Shown here: piece after piece, positions 35,701 to 47,357 of the stretch
Position numbering within the stretch: position 1 is the first letter of the stretch
Layout of the letters: each line of letters starts with the position of its first letter
Assembly: GCA_028641055.1 (NCBI GenBank)
Contig: CM054058.1
Location: forward strand, 236,819,551 to 236,883,550
DNA: 64,000 nucleotides
DNA from: Alopecurus myosuroides
Taxonomy: Eukaryota > Streptophyta > Magnoliopsida > Poales > Poaceae
Direction of reading: 5' to 3'
Notes under the pieces: generated by a model
Database searches by the model: none
Seen by the model: only the letters and a program-made list of their open reading frames with translations
Told to the model about the DNA's origin: nothing
Program-made: the position numbers and the translations under genes

Positions 35701-36964
35701 GGATGGATCGCACCTGCTGGTAGCTGTCGAGGTGCAGGTGACGGCGAGCCTTGCCGGCGTCGGCGCGGCCGGCACAGGCCGTCTCCCGCCTCCGAGCCTT
35801 CAGGGAAAATGGAGGTGGAAGGGAGATGGTTCCATTCCCGCAAGAAGGAGACCTCGAGGTGAACGGGGGGAACGGCGATGAGGGGAGGAAGGTGGCGGTG
35901 GTGTTCAGGTTCAGTGTCGATGGTTTCAGCAAGGCAGTGTCGATCTTCAGAAACAGAAAGGCTTTGGGGAGAAGGAAGAGAAGTGGGCGGCGCAGAGGGA
36001 GGAGCTCTAGGGTTAGCAGAGGGCAGAGGGGCGGTGGATACTTAAGGAGGGAGGCATCCTTGTACGGCAGCTCATCCATGGGGTGGGGAATCGATCCAGT
36101 GGTTCTGAACATGTTCGTACACTTGAGGAAGAAGACAACAGAGAGGAGGGTTGGGCCAGAAGAAAAAGGGAGTGGGCTTGGGAAAGAAAATGGGCTGAGG
36201 TGGAGAAGAGAAAAGGAAAAGGGGTTGGGCTGCCCTCTCCTTTGGGATTCCTTTTTTTTATTTTTTTATTATTTTTTTTGTAAAAAGAAATAAGAGGGAG
36301 AGAGGGAAAGGATTTGGGGGGGGTTTTGGGGTGGTTATTTCATTGAATAATTTTATTACTTTCAAAACAACAAGATGGAAGCAATGTTAGCATTATTCTA
36401 AAAATTGGAATTATTAGGTGGAATTTTAAAGTGGTTGGGTGAATTTTCAAATAAGGTTGCTTTTGGGAATTTTTGGAAATAAATAGATTCCATTTAATAA
36501 GTTTCAAAACCATTATGCAAACATGCTTTTAAATAGGGTTACCCCTAGTTTTAAAGTGATTTTGAGAATACAAAAGTGTGGTGAATTTTATGGATTCAAA
36601 AGGTACTGATTTTGATAATAGATTTGAAATTGAAAATAAAGGTGATTTAATTAATTAATGGAAAATAGTTGTTTGATTAAACCCAACAAGTTAAAGAATG
36701 ACTTGATTTGAATTTTGGAAGTGGCCATTAGGGTTTGTTAACAACAGGGACAAATTTATTTAGCAGGCAATTTGTTTAAAACAATTTCCAAACTATTGAA
36801 AACAAATGAGTGGTTTAGTTTGCAAGTTTGAAATTGCAAAATTTTTGAGCAAGGGTGAAAGTTTAAATTGTTTTTGAAAATTTCAGTTGTGATGCAAACA
36901 TGGTGCAATGCAATGTGATGCATATGATGCAAGCAAACAAACAGGTAACACCCCAGGTGTTACA
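32717..36964 (-). repeat. 5' LTR of the LARD-like element (4,248 bp)
   Basis: Same length as the left copy and almost identical. On the minus strand a TTAAGTA motif (about 36042-36036), followed by a C/T-rich sequence containing CTAACCCTAGAGCTC, looks like the transcription start region. It would give a long GC-rich leader. This is an inference from composition and layout. Confidence 0.9.
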
Positions 36965-37121
36965 AGTGCTCTCGGATAGCTTCTTCTTGGCGACACTCAT
37001 CATCAAGGGTCCTACGCTAAGCAACTTTCCCAATCTCTGGATCCGTGACGAGGTAATTGCGAGAGTGAGCACAGGACTTCCTTGTTTTGACATGAGGATT
37101 GGAGGAAGATGCCTTAGTCAT

Positions 37122-38285
37122 TTTCCCTGAAAAAAACCAGCCAAAAAGCAACACCAAATAGCAGTAGATAAGCATGCATGTCCACAAGATGAAATGAGAA
37201 ACCAGCAAAAGATTCTGGGCACACTCTTCAGATTCTACACCGTAATCTCCGGTCTAGAGACCGGAATCTCCGGACAGACCGGAGTCTCCGGTATAGCGAC
37301 AGATCTATCAATGTAGACTCTAAAAATTCTACACCAAACAATCTATTGATGATATCTAGAAGGGGAATCACACCTAGGAGGTTCTATTGCAAGTGACAAG
37401 GACTAACTCTCCAAAAAGAATGCATCTAGAGAAAACCCTATATGTAAACGAGAGTGAGAGAGAGAGGGGAGAGGTACCCTTGTCACCCTGGTCGGCCATG
37501 GAGCAGCTTCTAGAGGGGAGCCACGAGGAGGAGTGGAGGGGGACCCAGAGGGGCGGATTCTGGCGGCAGGGAGCGGCCGGACAGGCTCCTGGAGATGGCG
37601 GCGGCGCAAATGGGGAGCTGGGGGTCGGGGTGGTTGGAAGGGAATGAGGAAACCCTTCCACCCCGATCCCCTTTATTTTCTGTGAAAACCACTAGACCAG
37701 AGTCTCCAGACTAAGCACACCGGAGTCTCCGGTGTACCGGAATTTCCGTGCTTAGGCCGGAGACTTTGGTCAGATCAGAGTCTCCGGACCCAAAACTCCA
37801 GAAAATCCCAGAAAAATGTGGGGACACGCATGTGGCTATAAAACTTGGTTTTTAGGAAGGTTTTGGCTTGGGACAAGAAAAATCAAATAAGGATTTTACT
37901 TTACACTCAAAGATTGCAAGATCCAAACAACTAAACACCAAAATTTGAGTGTGTTTCCCATAAAACCAATAAAACTCAAAAAGAGAGAAAGAAGTCAAAT
38001 AAAATCCAAATAAGAACCAACTATTCAAAAGAAGAGGTTGGTGGCCTAAGCCACCATGTAAGAAATCTTGGTATGACACCGCGAAGATATATCTTGGGTG
38101 CATTGCCACTTCTCGATATTGAAGCTCACAATTCAACATTAGAAATAGAGAGATAACAATGATTTTTTTTGCTTTGGGCATAATGGGGGGAGGGAGAACC
38201 AATGTGTTAGTATAACACTCCCCCTATGTCCATGCCTACACCTAAACCCAAACACGTATCAACTATAGGGGTGTGTGCAAGATCC
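37122..38285 (-). other. Sirevirus spacer between pol and envelope-like ORF
   Basis: Non-coding. Palindromic CCGGAGTCTCCGG motifs lie at about 37233-37292 and 37683-37790, in the same style as in the LTR. A purine tract on the minus strand (ATAGGGGGAGTGTTA, about 38206-38220) lies just after pol. No gene was seen; the GC-rich frames at 37374-37661 look like chance. Confidence 0.6.
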
Positions 38286-39623
38286 TCAAGTCAAACTCCT
38301 TGAATCGATGATATTTAGCTCATTCCTCAAAAACATGAATCTTGCATCATCAAGTGGCTTTGTGAAGATGTTTGCAAGATTATCCTTGGTAGGGACATAT
38401 TCTAGGTAAATATCGCCTCTTGCCACATGACCCCGGATGAAATGATGACGAATCTCAATATACTTCGTCCTTGTATGTTGCACGGGGTTGTGGGAGATCT
38501 TGATGACACTTTCATTGTCACACATGAGAGGCACCTTATCCAAATGAACATCATACTCTTTGAGGGTTTGCCTCATCCATAGCAATTGGGTGCAAGCACT
38601 AGCGTCCGCCACATACTTGGCTTCAGCGGTGAGAGATATACAATTTTGCTTCTTGGAAGACCAACTCACCAAAGACCTACCAAGAAATTGAAAATCCCTG
38701 GAAGTAGACTTCCTATCATCTTGATCACCGGCCCAATCCGAGTCCGTGTACCCCTTGAGAGAAAATTGTGCCCCCTTTGGGTACCACAATCCAAACCTTG
38801 AGGTATGAACCAAATACCGAAAGATCCTATGAACCGCCACCAAGTGGCTTTGCTTAGGATCCGCTTGAAACCTTGCACAAACACCTACACTCAAAACGAT
38901 ATCGGGCCTAGATGCACAAAGGTAAATAAAAGAACCAATCATAGAACAATACAACTTTTGGTCCACATATTTACCGCCCGTATTGCGCTTGAAGTGGCAT
39001 CTGACTTGCATAGGAGATGGCTTCTCTTTTGCACCTTGGAAATTAAACCTCCTTAGCATGTCTTGGGTATACTTGGATTGACAAATGAAAGTCTCACGAG
39101 CCAATTGCTTGATCTTAAAGCCAAGGAAGAATTTGAGCTCTCCCATCCTAGACATATCAAACGTGTCAGTCATAAGTTTCGAGAACTCATTATTAAAAGC
39201 TTGGTTAGTTGAGCCAATGATAATATCATCCACGTAGAGTTGGCATATGAAAAGCTCTCCCTTTACCCTCTTTGTGAAAAGAGTAGGGTCGATCTTCCCA
39301 ACTTCAAACCCACGGTCTTCCAACAACTCTCTAAGGTGGTCATACCATGCACGTGGTGCTTGTTTAAGTCCATAGAGCGTCTTATCGAGCTTGTAGACAT
39401 GTTTAGGGAAGTTGGGGTTCTCAAACCCCGGAGGCTTCTTAACATATACATCCTCTTTCAATGGGCCATTTAGAGAAGTACTTTTGACATCCATTTGTTG
39501 CAATTTGAAATTATGCGAACATGCATATGCAAGAAGGATACATATGGACTCAAGGCGGTCCATGGGAGCATAGGTTTCATCAAAGTCAACGCCTTCCACT
39601 TGAGTGTAGCCTTGAGCCACCAA
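38286..39623 (-). pseudogene. Copia reverse transcriptase and RNase H (Sirevirus pol)
   Basis: An open stretch of 445 codons with the copia RT (RVT_2) signatures. QMDVKSTSLNG is at about residue 43, where family members usually have a hydrophobic residue in place of the second Ser. LYGLKQAPRAWYD is at about 83, and the catalytic YVDD box at 130-133. RNase H motifs follow: YTDSDWAGD, then AEAKYVA, then the HHFIRGHV region with the C-terminal NLANIFTKPL. It ends at a TGA shortly before the PPT-like tract at 38210. The N-terminal part of RT lies upstream in another segment, so the chain is broken. RT-RNase H copies the element RNA into DNA. Confidence 0.9.
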
Positions 39624-40545
39624 TCCTGTTTTGTTCCTTATGACAATATCATGCTCATCTTGCTTGTTCTTGAATATCCACTTAGTGCCAATAATATTAT
39701 GGCAATTCTTTGGCTTCTCAACTAGCTTCTAAACTTTATTGCGCTCAAAGTTATTGAGCTCATCATGCATAGCTTCCAACCAATCGGAGTCCTCAAGAGC
39801 TTCAACCACTTTCTTTGGATCCAACATGGATATGTGATCTTGATGCTCACTAAAGTTTGCCAATTGCCTTCTTGTATACCTTCTAGATTGAACATCTTCA
39901 AAAACCTTGTCATCGGATGCATCAATACGCTTCAAGGACTTTCTAATCCTTCTAGCACGACGGGTTTTGATCTCCTCATTATTGCAAGGAGGGATTACTT
40001 GATCATCTTGATTTTAGTCCCCGTCTTGACCGGTTTGTTGGCCTTGATCATCATCAACAAAAAAAACACTTGCTTCAACTTGTGGAGAGGAGGACGAAGA
40101 AGGTTCATCTTGGCCTTGACCTTGACTAGCTTGAATAATAGGAGTGGTTGTTTATTGCAGAGTAACTTGATCAACAAGAGGGTCTTGAGCATGTTCCTGG
40201 GTAGGTGCATCACTTGGCTCCTTGGCTTGTTCTTCTATTGTAGAGGAGGGATCCACTTGAGTAGAGCATAGTTCTTCTCGAGTTGGCATAAGGTGTCCCT
40301 CAATGGGGCGGAAAAATCCCACACCCATCCTTCCTATGGTTTCTTGAGGCATTTCAACATCTACATTAGAAACATGAAATTCGCCACTTGGGAGCCATCA
40401 TTTTTCTCGAAAACCACACTACAAAATTCTATGACTATCCGTGAGGTTTTGTCAAAGACTCTATAAGTGTGGGATTCGACATCGTAACCAACAAATATAC
40501 CCGCAATAGTTTTAAATTGGAATTTAGACAACCGAACACCCTTTA
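39624..40545 (-). pseudogene. Sirevirus pol linker and RT N-terminus, broken
   Basis: 39722-39935 encodes the typical stretch before copia RT (RYTRRQLANFSEHQDH, then DPKKVVEALEDSDWLEAMHDE). Further upstream 40152-40549 encodes the acidic/Pro-rich integrase-RT linker and the integrase C-terminal KFQFKTIAGIFVGYD-like motif. Several stops and frame changes separate the pieces. Confidence 0.75.
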
Positions 40546-41079
40546 TCAAATAGAAACACTTACCATCGAAGACACGGAAGTAGGATACGTTGGGTTTCTT
40601 GCCGGTAGGATTTCATATGGAGTCTTCTCTGAGCCCTTGCGAATGTAGAGGCGGTTGGAGGAGTGGCATGCGGTAGATATGGTTTCAGCCCATAAATATT
40701 GGGGAGAAGAATACTCCACCAACATGGTCCTTGCCATATCCAGTAGAGTTCGTTTCTTCCTTTCGGCTACACCATTTTGTTCAGGGGTACATGCAGCAAA
40801 ATATTGATGACGAATACCCTCTTCACTAAGGAATTCATTCAAAGTGTAGTTCTTAAACTCGGTGCCATTGTCACTCCGAATAGCCATGATAGGAACATTA
40901 TGTTGATGTTGCACTTGATTGGAGAAGTCGATGATAGTTTGTTGGGTCTCACTCTTCAACTTGAAGAAATAAACCCAAGTGTATCTTGAATAGTCATCGA
41001 CAATCACCAAGCAATACTTCTTGCCTCCAAGACTTGCCTCGGGCACGGCACCAATGCGATCAACATGGAGAAACTCCAA
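40546..41079 (-). pseudogene. Copia integrase core (Sirevirus pol)
   Basis: A 177-codon open stretch with the retroviral-type integrase core: HVD near the start, VDDYSRYTWVYFFK, RSDNGTEF with the second Asp, and PEQNGVAERKKRTL with the Glu of the D,D(35)E triad. The ending after about residue 160 departs from the family (frame change). Integrase inserts the DNA copy. It joins upstream with the zinc-binding region in the next segment. Confidence 0.88.
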
Positions 41080-41088
41080 GATCCTATT

Positions 41089-41688
41089 TTATGAGATAAT
41101 GGTCTTGGCCTTACGGGAGGCATCATGCATCTTTCCTTTAATACATGATTTACAAACGCAATCTTTGGAAAAGGAAACCTTTTCATTTTGTCCGGGGATT
41201 AGGGAACCTTTGTGAAGACTTTGCAAAGTTCTCATATTGACATGGGATAGGCGGCGATGCCACAACCATCCCACATACGCCTTTCCGAAAAGACACATCG
41301 CTTGAGAGTTGGTAAACTTCGAAAAGTCCACCACAAACAACTCATTTTTGACATGTCCCACGTATGCGACGTCTAGAGTCTTTCTCCTCAAAAGGACCAC
41401 AATATCAGTATCAACGAATACGGAGAAACCCATCTTCCCTAAGGAACAAACTAAAAGTAAATTGTAACCAAGGGATTCAACAAGCATGTCATCCACGATA
41501 GTGATATCCGGAGCAATCATAACCTTGCTGAAACCCGTTACCTTGGACTTGGACTTATCTCCATAAGTGACGGTTGCATTATTTGTATTTGGGCGCAACT
41601 CCGTCACAAGTTCTTTGCTTCCGGTCATATGACTAGTGCATCCACTATCAATTATCCATTTAGACCCACCAGAAGCATAGTCCTGCAA
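41089..41688 (-). pseudogene. Copia protease and GAG-pre-integrase zinc domain
   Basis: A 199-codon open stretch. WIIDSGCTSHMTG near residue 11 carries the protease catalytic DSG. LWHRRLSHVNMRTLQ and CVCKSCIKGKMH form the HHCC zinc-binding domain before integrase. It is preceded by a short broken part, so initiation here is not implied; it was part of a longer polyprotein. Confidence 0.88.
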
Positions 41689-43073
41689 GAAATCATTGAA
41701 TAGAGTTAGGACCCGAGGAGGGTCCCCTCATGTTAGCAACAAGGGTCTTTGGAACCCAAATAGTATAGCCAATGAAACCCTCAATTGGACCAACATATTT
41801 AGCTTGCACAACACCATAATAATCAACATATAAGAAATGGTGTGGATTGTTAGTTTCCGTGGGGTTTCTACGAGTAGTGTCGTCCCTAATAAAAATACCA
41901 CTTGAAGCAACACTCTTCTTAGCTTGTGCGGGATTGGCCTTGTTCTTGTTCTTCTTGTTCTTCTTCTTGGAAACATAGTCAAGATCTTGCTTGCCTACTT
42001 CTGGTTTAGGAGCAACCACTAGTGGCTTGGGAGCAACTTGTGGCTTAGAAACCACAACCTTCTCAACATTAGGGCCCTTGACATTGATTCTTGCTAGCAC
42101 TTACTTCAACCTAGAATTCTCCTAAATAATATTTGCATGATCACAAGAAGAAGTAGAGTTACTAGGCACATTGAACTGATTGATTTGAGTTTGAAGTTGT
42201 TCATGTGAATATTTGAGAGTAGAGTGTTCACTCTCCAAAGCCTTGTGAGCCTTGGTGAGCTTCTCAAACTCCTCTCTTAGTTTATCTTGACCAACCCCAA
42301 ACTCAATCTTATCCTTTTTTTAGCATTCTTATATTTAGCAATTTCAAGTTCACGTTGTTTAGTGATATTAGCAACAAGTTCATTATGTGAATCTTAAATA
42401 GTTTCAAGTTCCTCCTCAAGACAAACTCGACCCTAATGCTCTTCATTAAGAGTCATAGAGAGAGATGCCTTTTCATCCGCATCTCTCCTTTAAATCTCAC
42501 CTTTCTTCTCAAGAGCTTCATGGGCCTATGCCAATTGGATCATGAGGAGATCAAAGTACCTCTTGGTCTCGCCTTGCAAATTATACATAAAGCATTCCAA
42601 AGAGGCAATTTCATCTTCTACACTAGCACTATAAATGTTATTCATTTCATTTGGAGTCTTAGAGATGATAGAAGATGCTATCTCCGAGGCCTTAGCCATG
42701 AAGCACTTGGCGGAGGATTGAGGAAGATTCTCATAGGGGGATTCACAGAGATATGAGGAACATGAAGTTGATGCAATAGCAAGATCAGCCACTTCACTTG
42801 TGGATTCTTCTTCTTCATCACTTCCGGAATCATACTCCTCTTGAGTCACTAGCACAAACTTGGTGGGAGGCTTCTTGTTGAAAGGTTTCTTCTTGAAGCG
42901 AGGTTTCTTGTAAGCAACCTTTGATTTGTCCTTGCGGATGAGATTGCCTCCATGATGTTCTCTATTCTCATATGGGCACTCCGCAATGAAATGGTGTTTG
43001 TCTTGACAATTGAAGCAAGACCTCATTTTTGAACCCCTTCCTTGCCATAGCTAGACTTGGTATTCTCCTCAAC
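41689..43073 (-). pseudogene. Sirevirus gag C-terminal part with CCHC knuckle
   Basis: 42526-43026 contains a zinc knuckle (CFNCQDKHHFIAEC) near its start, then Lys-rich and Ser/Glu-rich stretches. 41693-42100 is a Lys/Pro-rich linker. Between them (42100-42525) coiled-coil-like sequence with several stops is visible. This is the part of gag-pol that continued from the gag segment at 55425-56561 before the Tat element was inserted at 43079. Confidence 0.75.
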
Positions 43074-43078
43074 ATATG

Positions 43079-43622
43079 TGTCGAGACATCGTAGTAGAGT
43101 TCATAGACGGGGGTGCCATGAGCCTACGGGTAGAGACGTGGGGGGACATGGTAGCACAACAATCAGGAAGACCAATTTTACCCAGGTTCGGTACATCGCA
43201 ACTAGGCGGCGTTCCTACTCCTACAATCTCACTAAATCAGGGCTGAAGCCTGAAGTATACAAAGTACAATGTGAGTAGGGTTTCGCTAACTCGGCGAGGA
43301 TCAACTTCCTGGCGAGTCGGCTTCTATCTAATTGTCTATATCTTTCTCTCCCGCCCGACTTTATATAAATAGCCGGGTTAGGGCTTACAGAAAGGAAACC
43401 TAGAAGACTACGGAAAGTATCTAACTTGGAAAGCAAGAATCCTCCTTCTACTCCAAGCCGTACCACTTTGGACCGTGGTCCGGGTTCTTCTAGAATCCGA
43501 CTTCTGTGCGTCAGCTTACTGGGCCGTCTAATGGACTGTGATCCATTACCAATCAGGACACCCTGGTAATCCGGCTCTTTAGGACAATGCCGGATATACC
43601 CCTATTCAGTATATATCCGACA
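43079..43622 (-). repeat. 3' LTR of Tat-type element 1
   Basis: 544 bp, from TGTCGAGACATCG to ATATATCCGACA on the plus strand. A TATATAAA box lies on the minus strand at about 43361-43370. The PPT of the element (TTTTTGGGGGGCTAC on the minus strand) is directly adjacent at 43623-43637. Confidence 0.9.
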
Positions 43623-44071
43623 GTAGCCCCCCAAAAAGGATTCAGACTTGATTCTGCCACCTTTCGTCGATCCGATAAATGCTGGCGCTTTGTCTCGATT
43701 CTTCTTTTCCCAAAACTTCATAATGCATAACTTGGATTTCACCAAAATCCAGTTTTTCCTTCCATCCGCCTTTGCGGAGAAGGAGTTCCTCGATATGTAA
43801 CACAAAATTCGGATTTACTAGAATCCGGATTTTCTTTCACGAGCCTTCATGGAGAAGCAACTTCATGACTTCAGCGATAAGAGCGTGCTGACATCACGGA
43901 CGTTTGGGTTCAGTCAAATCCTGAAACGCATCTCTGACAGATTCTCGCGGGAAACGAGGATATAACACTTATCACTCTGCCTCCTCATTTCCCGGATTTT
44001 CTGGTGCGTAACACGCGTCGAAGATCTAACGGTCAAAAGATCCGTTGCATGCATCTCAACATTTTTCCGGC
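43623..44071. other. Tat element 1 spacer between antisense gene and 3' LTR
   Basis: Contains the PPT at 43623-43637 and then non-coding DNA with several short direct repeats around AATCCGG/AATCCAG. It is probably the upstream region of the antisense gene. Confidence 0.5.
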
Positions 44072-44080
44072 TATAAATAG
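44072..44080 (+). promoter_or_regulatory. TATA box of the antisense gene, Tat element 1
   Basis: TATAAATAG on the plus strand, 62 bases before the first in-frame ATG (44142), followed by a C/T-rich leader. The same nonamer occurs in the equivalent place of Tat element 2 (57732). Confidence 0.7.
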
Positions 44081-44141
44081 CCGCCCTCGGGTCCTCCGGT
44101 TTCCCTTCCGCCCTCACTCCATCTTCCAGCCCTAAGCATCA

Positions 44142-47100
44142 TTGCCCCCGAGCCAAAGCTTGCAGCGTGAGCAGAGCCCGTGCATCACGCACCGTCCCCG
44201 GAAAATCATCATCGGAGGTTCCGGATCTTCACCGCGCTGCTCGAAAATGGTCACCGGCGATTCCCCGTGTGCCACAGAAGAAAGCTCCGTGGCGCATGAC
44301 ATCGATGACATAATCAACGACATCGACCCTCGGCTAGATTCTCCCGGCCGCGCCGCCGCGAGCGCACCGGAGGAAAACACCGGTAACATGGCTCGCGAGG
44401 GTTCTTCTCTCGCGACCGAAAACGCGCCTTCATCGTCCACCGCGCCATATCCACCTTTCACCACTGAGCCCGTGGAGGAGAAGCTCACCCTCGGCGACGA
44501 GGAGCTCGCTGCTGCAGCCGCCACCGGAGAGGAAGAAGACGGAGAAATCTCCGGGAATTGGAGTCACTGCAATGTGGCTCCATCCCTTCTCCCAGCTATG
44601 GAGAAGGAATGATTCATCGTCAAGGGAAAATGGCGGTTCGAGGAAGACGACTCCGAGCCACTGCCAAAACCCGGAAAAAGGGTTCTCCTAGCCTCTCATA
44701 TAAATAGACGTATGGGTTTGCCACCTTATTCCTTTTTCCTCCAGGTCCTTGACCATTACAACATTCAGCCACATAATCTTCCACCAAATTCTATTCTCTA
44801 TCTCGCCGAGTTCCAAGCCCTTTTCGAAGGCTACTTAGGAATAGAACCTAGGCTAGATTTCTGGCAATACTGCTTTGGGGTTAAGCGAAACCCTTCTGAG
44901 GACGCACTCCCAACTTGCGGAACCATTTCCTTCACCCTCCGTAGGTTTAGGGAGGATTGGTTCCCCAAGATCAAAACCTCGGAATCCGTCAAATTTTGGA
45001 CGGGATCCTTCTTTTATCACGAAGATGTCCCGTTTCCTGGAAAGGAGACGGGCATTCCACCTTCTGAGAATTCCGCCTCCACCCCCCAAGATAATTGGGC
45101 TGTGGATGCGGTCCAGACTTTGCCAGCAGATCTGATGAGGATCAAGCGGCGCATAGCCAAGCTTGTATCCGCCTCTCCTCCTCTCACTGGCACAGACATA
45201 GTTTTGTGCTGGCTCGGACGGCGTATTCAGCCATTAGCCTATCGCGGAACCCGACTAATGTGCACATACTCAGGCCCGGACGACAAAATGAGGACAATGG
45301 ACAAGGGTTTCTTGAAGAAGGACTTCAAGAAACGGTTGAATCAATTGATCTCTACTCGAGATCAGTATGAGGAAAGCCGAGAAATGTATCATGCCAAGAA
45401 TCCAGCTCCAAAGGTAATTTTTTTCTCCTTTAGGAAAATTTCTCACTTTCCCTTTTCACGGATGTTTTAATCATACCCGGATCTTTGTTGTTTTTTGACA
45501 GCTCACAACCCTTCCTGACTCGGAACTTGCGTCCGACGCTGAATTGGACGCTCTGCGTGCCAAATTTGCTGGTGGGCGGAAACGTAAGAAGTCTGCCACC
45601 ACACAGAAAGTGGTTGAAGTTGACGGGATTCCCGTCGCTAACTCCAGGTAAACCATCCGAGTTTTCTGTTCTCTCTACTTTTTGTCGCAGGTGCTCTTTT
45701 CTTTTCTCGGAATTCTAACTTCTCGAATTTGCTCTTTCTAGCATGGCTCCAACAACTTTGAAGCCAAAAGGCCGAAGAAAATCAAGTCTGTGGCCCGAAG
45801 AGGGACACGACCTTCTCCTGATGCAGCTCCCGACACTCCAGCCATAGCTGCGGAGGAAAACACTGCTGCCAGGGAGGAGGAAACCCAGCAGACCAACCAT
45901 CCCATTGCGCTGGAAACAGACGCGAGGGAAAGGGCGGTGCCTGAGGTGGGAGGCCCTTCTCGAGTTCCAGAGGAGGAGCCAATCCCGACATTCGACAAGG
46001 AGTTCAAGGTAAAGGAAGATCCCTTTGACGAACACGGATTTATGAAACCGTGGGCGACAAAACACTTCGCTCCTGCTCCCTTAATCCGTCCTTGGCCGTA
46101 AGGCGGGCTTATTGTAAGGAATAACTTTGTATTTTCACCTCGGCAGGTCATCCAGGACGGCCTTTTCCACGTTGGGATTCTTTTTGGAGAGTATGCAAAA
46201 GAATTCAACGAGAACTTGTCGGGTTTGCAACGGATGAGCCAGGTAATATCTATAGCCCCCAAGCATTTTGTCAAAAGTATACTTTTTTTTTACTTAATGC
46301 TTTTTCCATTACCTTGCTTGATTTTTTGACTTAAGGGATTTGTTTTTTTCCGTGTTTCAGCAAACTGTTGAAACCATTAACATGGAGATTTTCAACAAGA
46401 TCAGCATCAAGAATAAGGAGGTGAAAACCCTTCTTAATATTCTTGAAGATAAAGAATCTGAGCTGCCCTCCGTTCAGCAAAAGCTAGATGAATCAGCAGG
46501 TAATTTTTTTTCATTGCTTTTGCTTGGAAATTTTCTAAGTATTTTTCCGAGTTTTTAACTCTTCTTTTTTACTTGCTTTTCAGCTTCTTTGGTGAAAGCC
46601 AAACAAATTGCTGAAGATGCTGGCAACGCCGAGAACCTTCGCCGTGAGAACCTGGATCTTCACAAGCTTACTGTGAAGCTCTAGAAGGAACTGGAGGCCA
46701 ACCAATTAGCTGTTGGCATTGCCGAATCTAAGGCCTCCAGCCAGGCCGAGAAAGATAAAGCTACAATCAGGGACCTGGAGAACGCCCTGAACCAACGCCT
46801 GGAAGAAGGCACCGAGATGGATCGGATTCTTGGTAAGTAACTTGTCTTTTACCGGATTTTTCCTTGTTTCCTCTTCTTCTGTTTTTCCTAACCTTTGTTT
46901 GTTGATTGAAACAGAAGGTAGCCCCCAGCTTACCCGGATTGAGAGAATCCGGGCTTTCGGGAAAATCTTCACCGCGCTCAAGGCTGCGGGAATGCTACTT
47001 ATTAATAAGTACATTCCCAAGAAATCTGGGGAGTTCTCGGAAGGTAGCAAACTTCCTGAAGCTATCGTGGAGGTGGCGAACCGCAAGGAGGCGTGGCTCC

Positions 47101-47357
47101 GCTCCGCGGCTCGTGGTGGTGCACGCATGGCCCTTGGGCTCATGCATATGCATTACCCTACTGCCAAATCTTGGCGCGTGGCGTACGACATCCCACAAGG
47201 ATACACGGATGCTCAGCGTACCAGCATCTTTGATGAAATGAAAGGTCACGCCACCAAGATCTCCAATATGGTGAACATCTCCACCTTCTACCCCGAGGAG
47301 GAAATCCCGACAACTACCGAGGAATCCAACAACGAAGAAGAAGACTCGGATGCCTGA
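44142..47357 (+). pseudogene. Antisense gene (aORF) of Tat element 1, broken
   Basis: The plus strand, opposite to gag-pol, carries a spliced gene. Exon 1 (44142-45413) has an acidic N-terminal part, a stop TGA at 44610, and then in the same frame a domain with HYNIQPHNLPPNSILYLAEF, typical of the putative gypsy-type transposon (Transposase_28) domain of plant elements. Introns with GT-AG ends follow at 45414-45501 and 45648-45741, and later ones near 46242-46361, 46500-46583 and 46835-46915. Later exons encode an Ala/Glu-rich part, a coiled coil (46362-46499 and 46584-46834, with a TAG at about 46682) and a conserved C-terminal part (about 46917-47357). At least two stops make it a pseudogene. 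The phase at the exon 2/3 junction also does not fit. Confidence 0.8.

Larger units (their letters stand above)
27971..36964 (-). mobile_element. Large non-autonomous LTR element (LARD-like)
   Basis: The 8,994-bp element is flanked by a perfect duplication AGTGC (27966-27970 and 36965-36969). It has two LTRs of 4,248 bp each and an internal region of only 498 bp. LTR ends are TGTGACGCCCC...GGTGTTACA, a partly inverted pair (TGTGACGCC / GGTGTTACA). A tRNA-Met primer site sits next to the right LTR on the minus strand, giving the orientation. No gag, protease, integrase or reverse transcriptase is present, so movement must use proteins of another element. The two LTRs differ at only two positions I noticed (28542/33288 and 28686/33432), so this is the youngest insertion of the complex. 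Confidence 0.93.
26641..37121 (-). pseudogene. Envelope-like ORF of the Sirevirus element, broken
   Basis: This ORF lies between pol and the 3' LTR, as in Sireviruses; the function of these proteins is unproven. The 3' part is open for 344 codons (27675-26641). It encodes a soluble-looking domain followed by a Lys/Arg-rich and acidic tail (SRRQSKDEVRDEMKKLSWFQ, later EEEENTERGRR). The frame continues upstream to about 27965 but has a stop near 27793. A plausible start with a basic Ser/Lys/Arg-rich N-terminus is at 37121, and its frame stops at 37017. The insertion 27971-36964 splits the gene. I see no clear signal peptide or transmembrane helix, so a true envelope role is not supported. Confidence 0.6.

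Noticed and set aside
38586..39056. Plus-strand frames across the copia RT region
   Set aside because: Shadows of the minus-strand RT-RNase H, which has all catalytic motifs.
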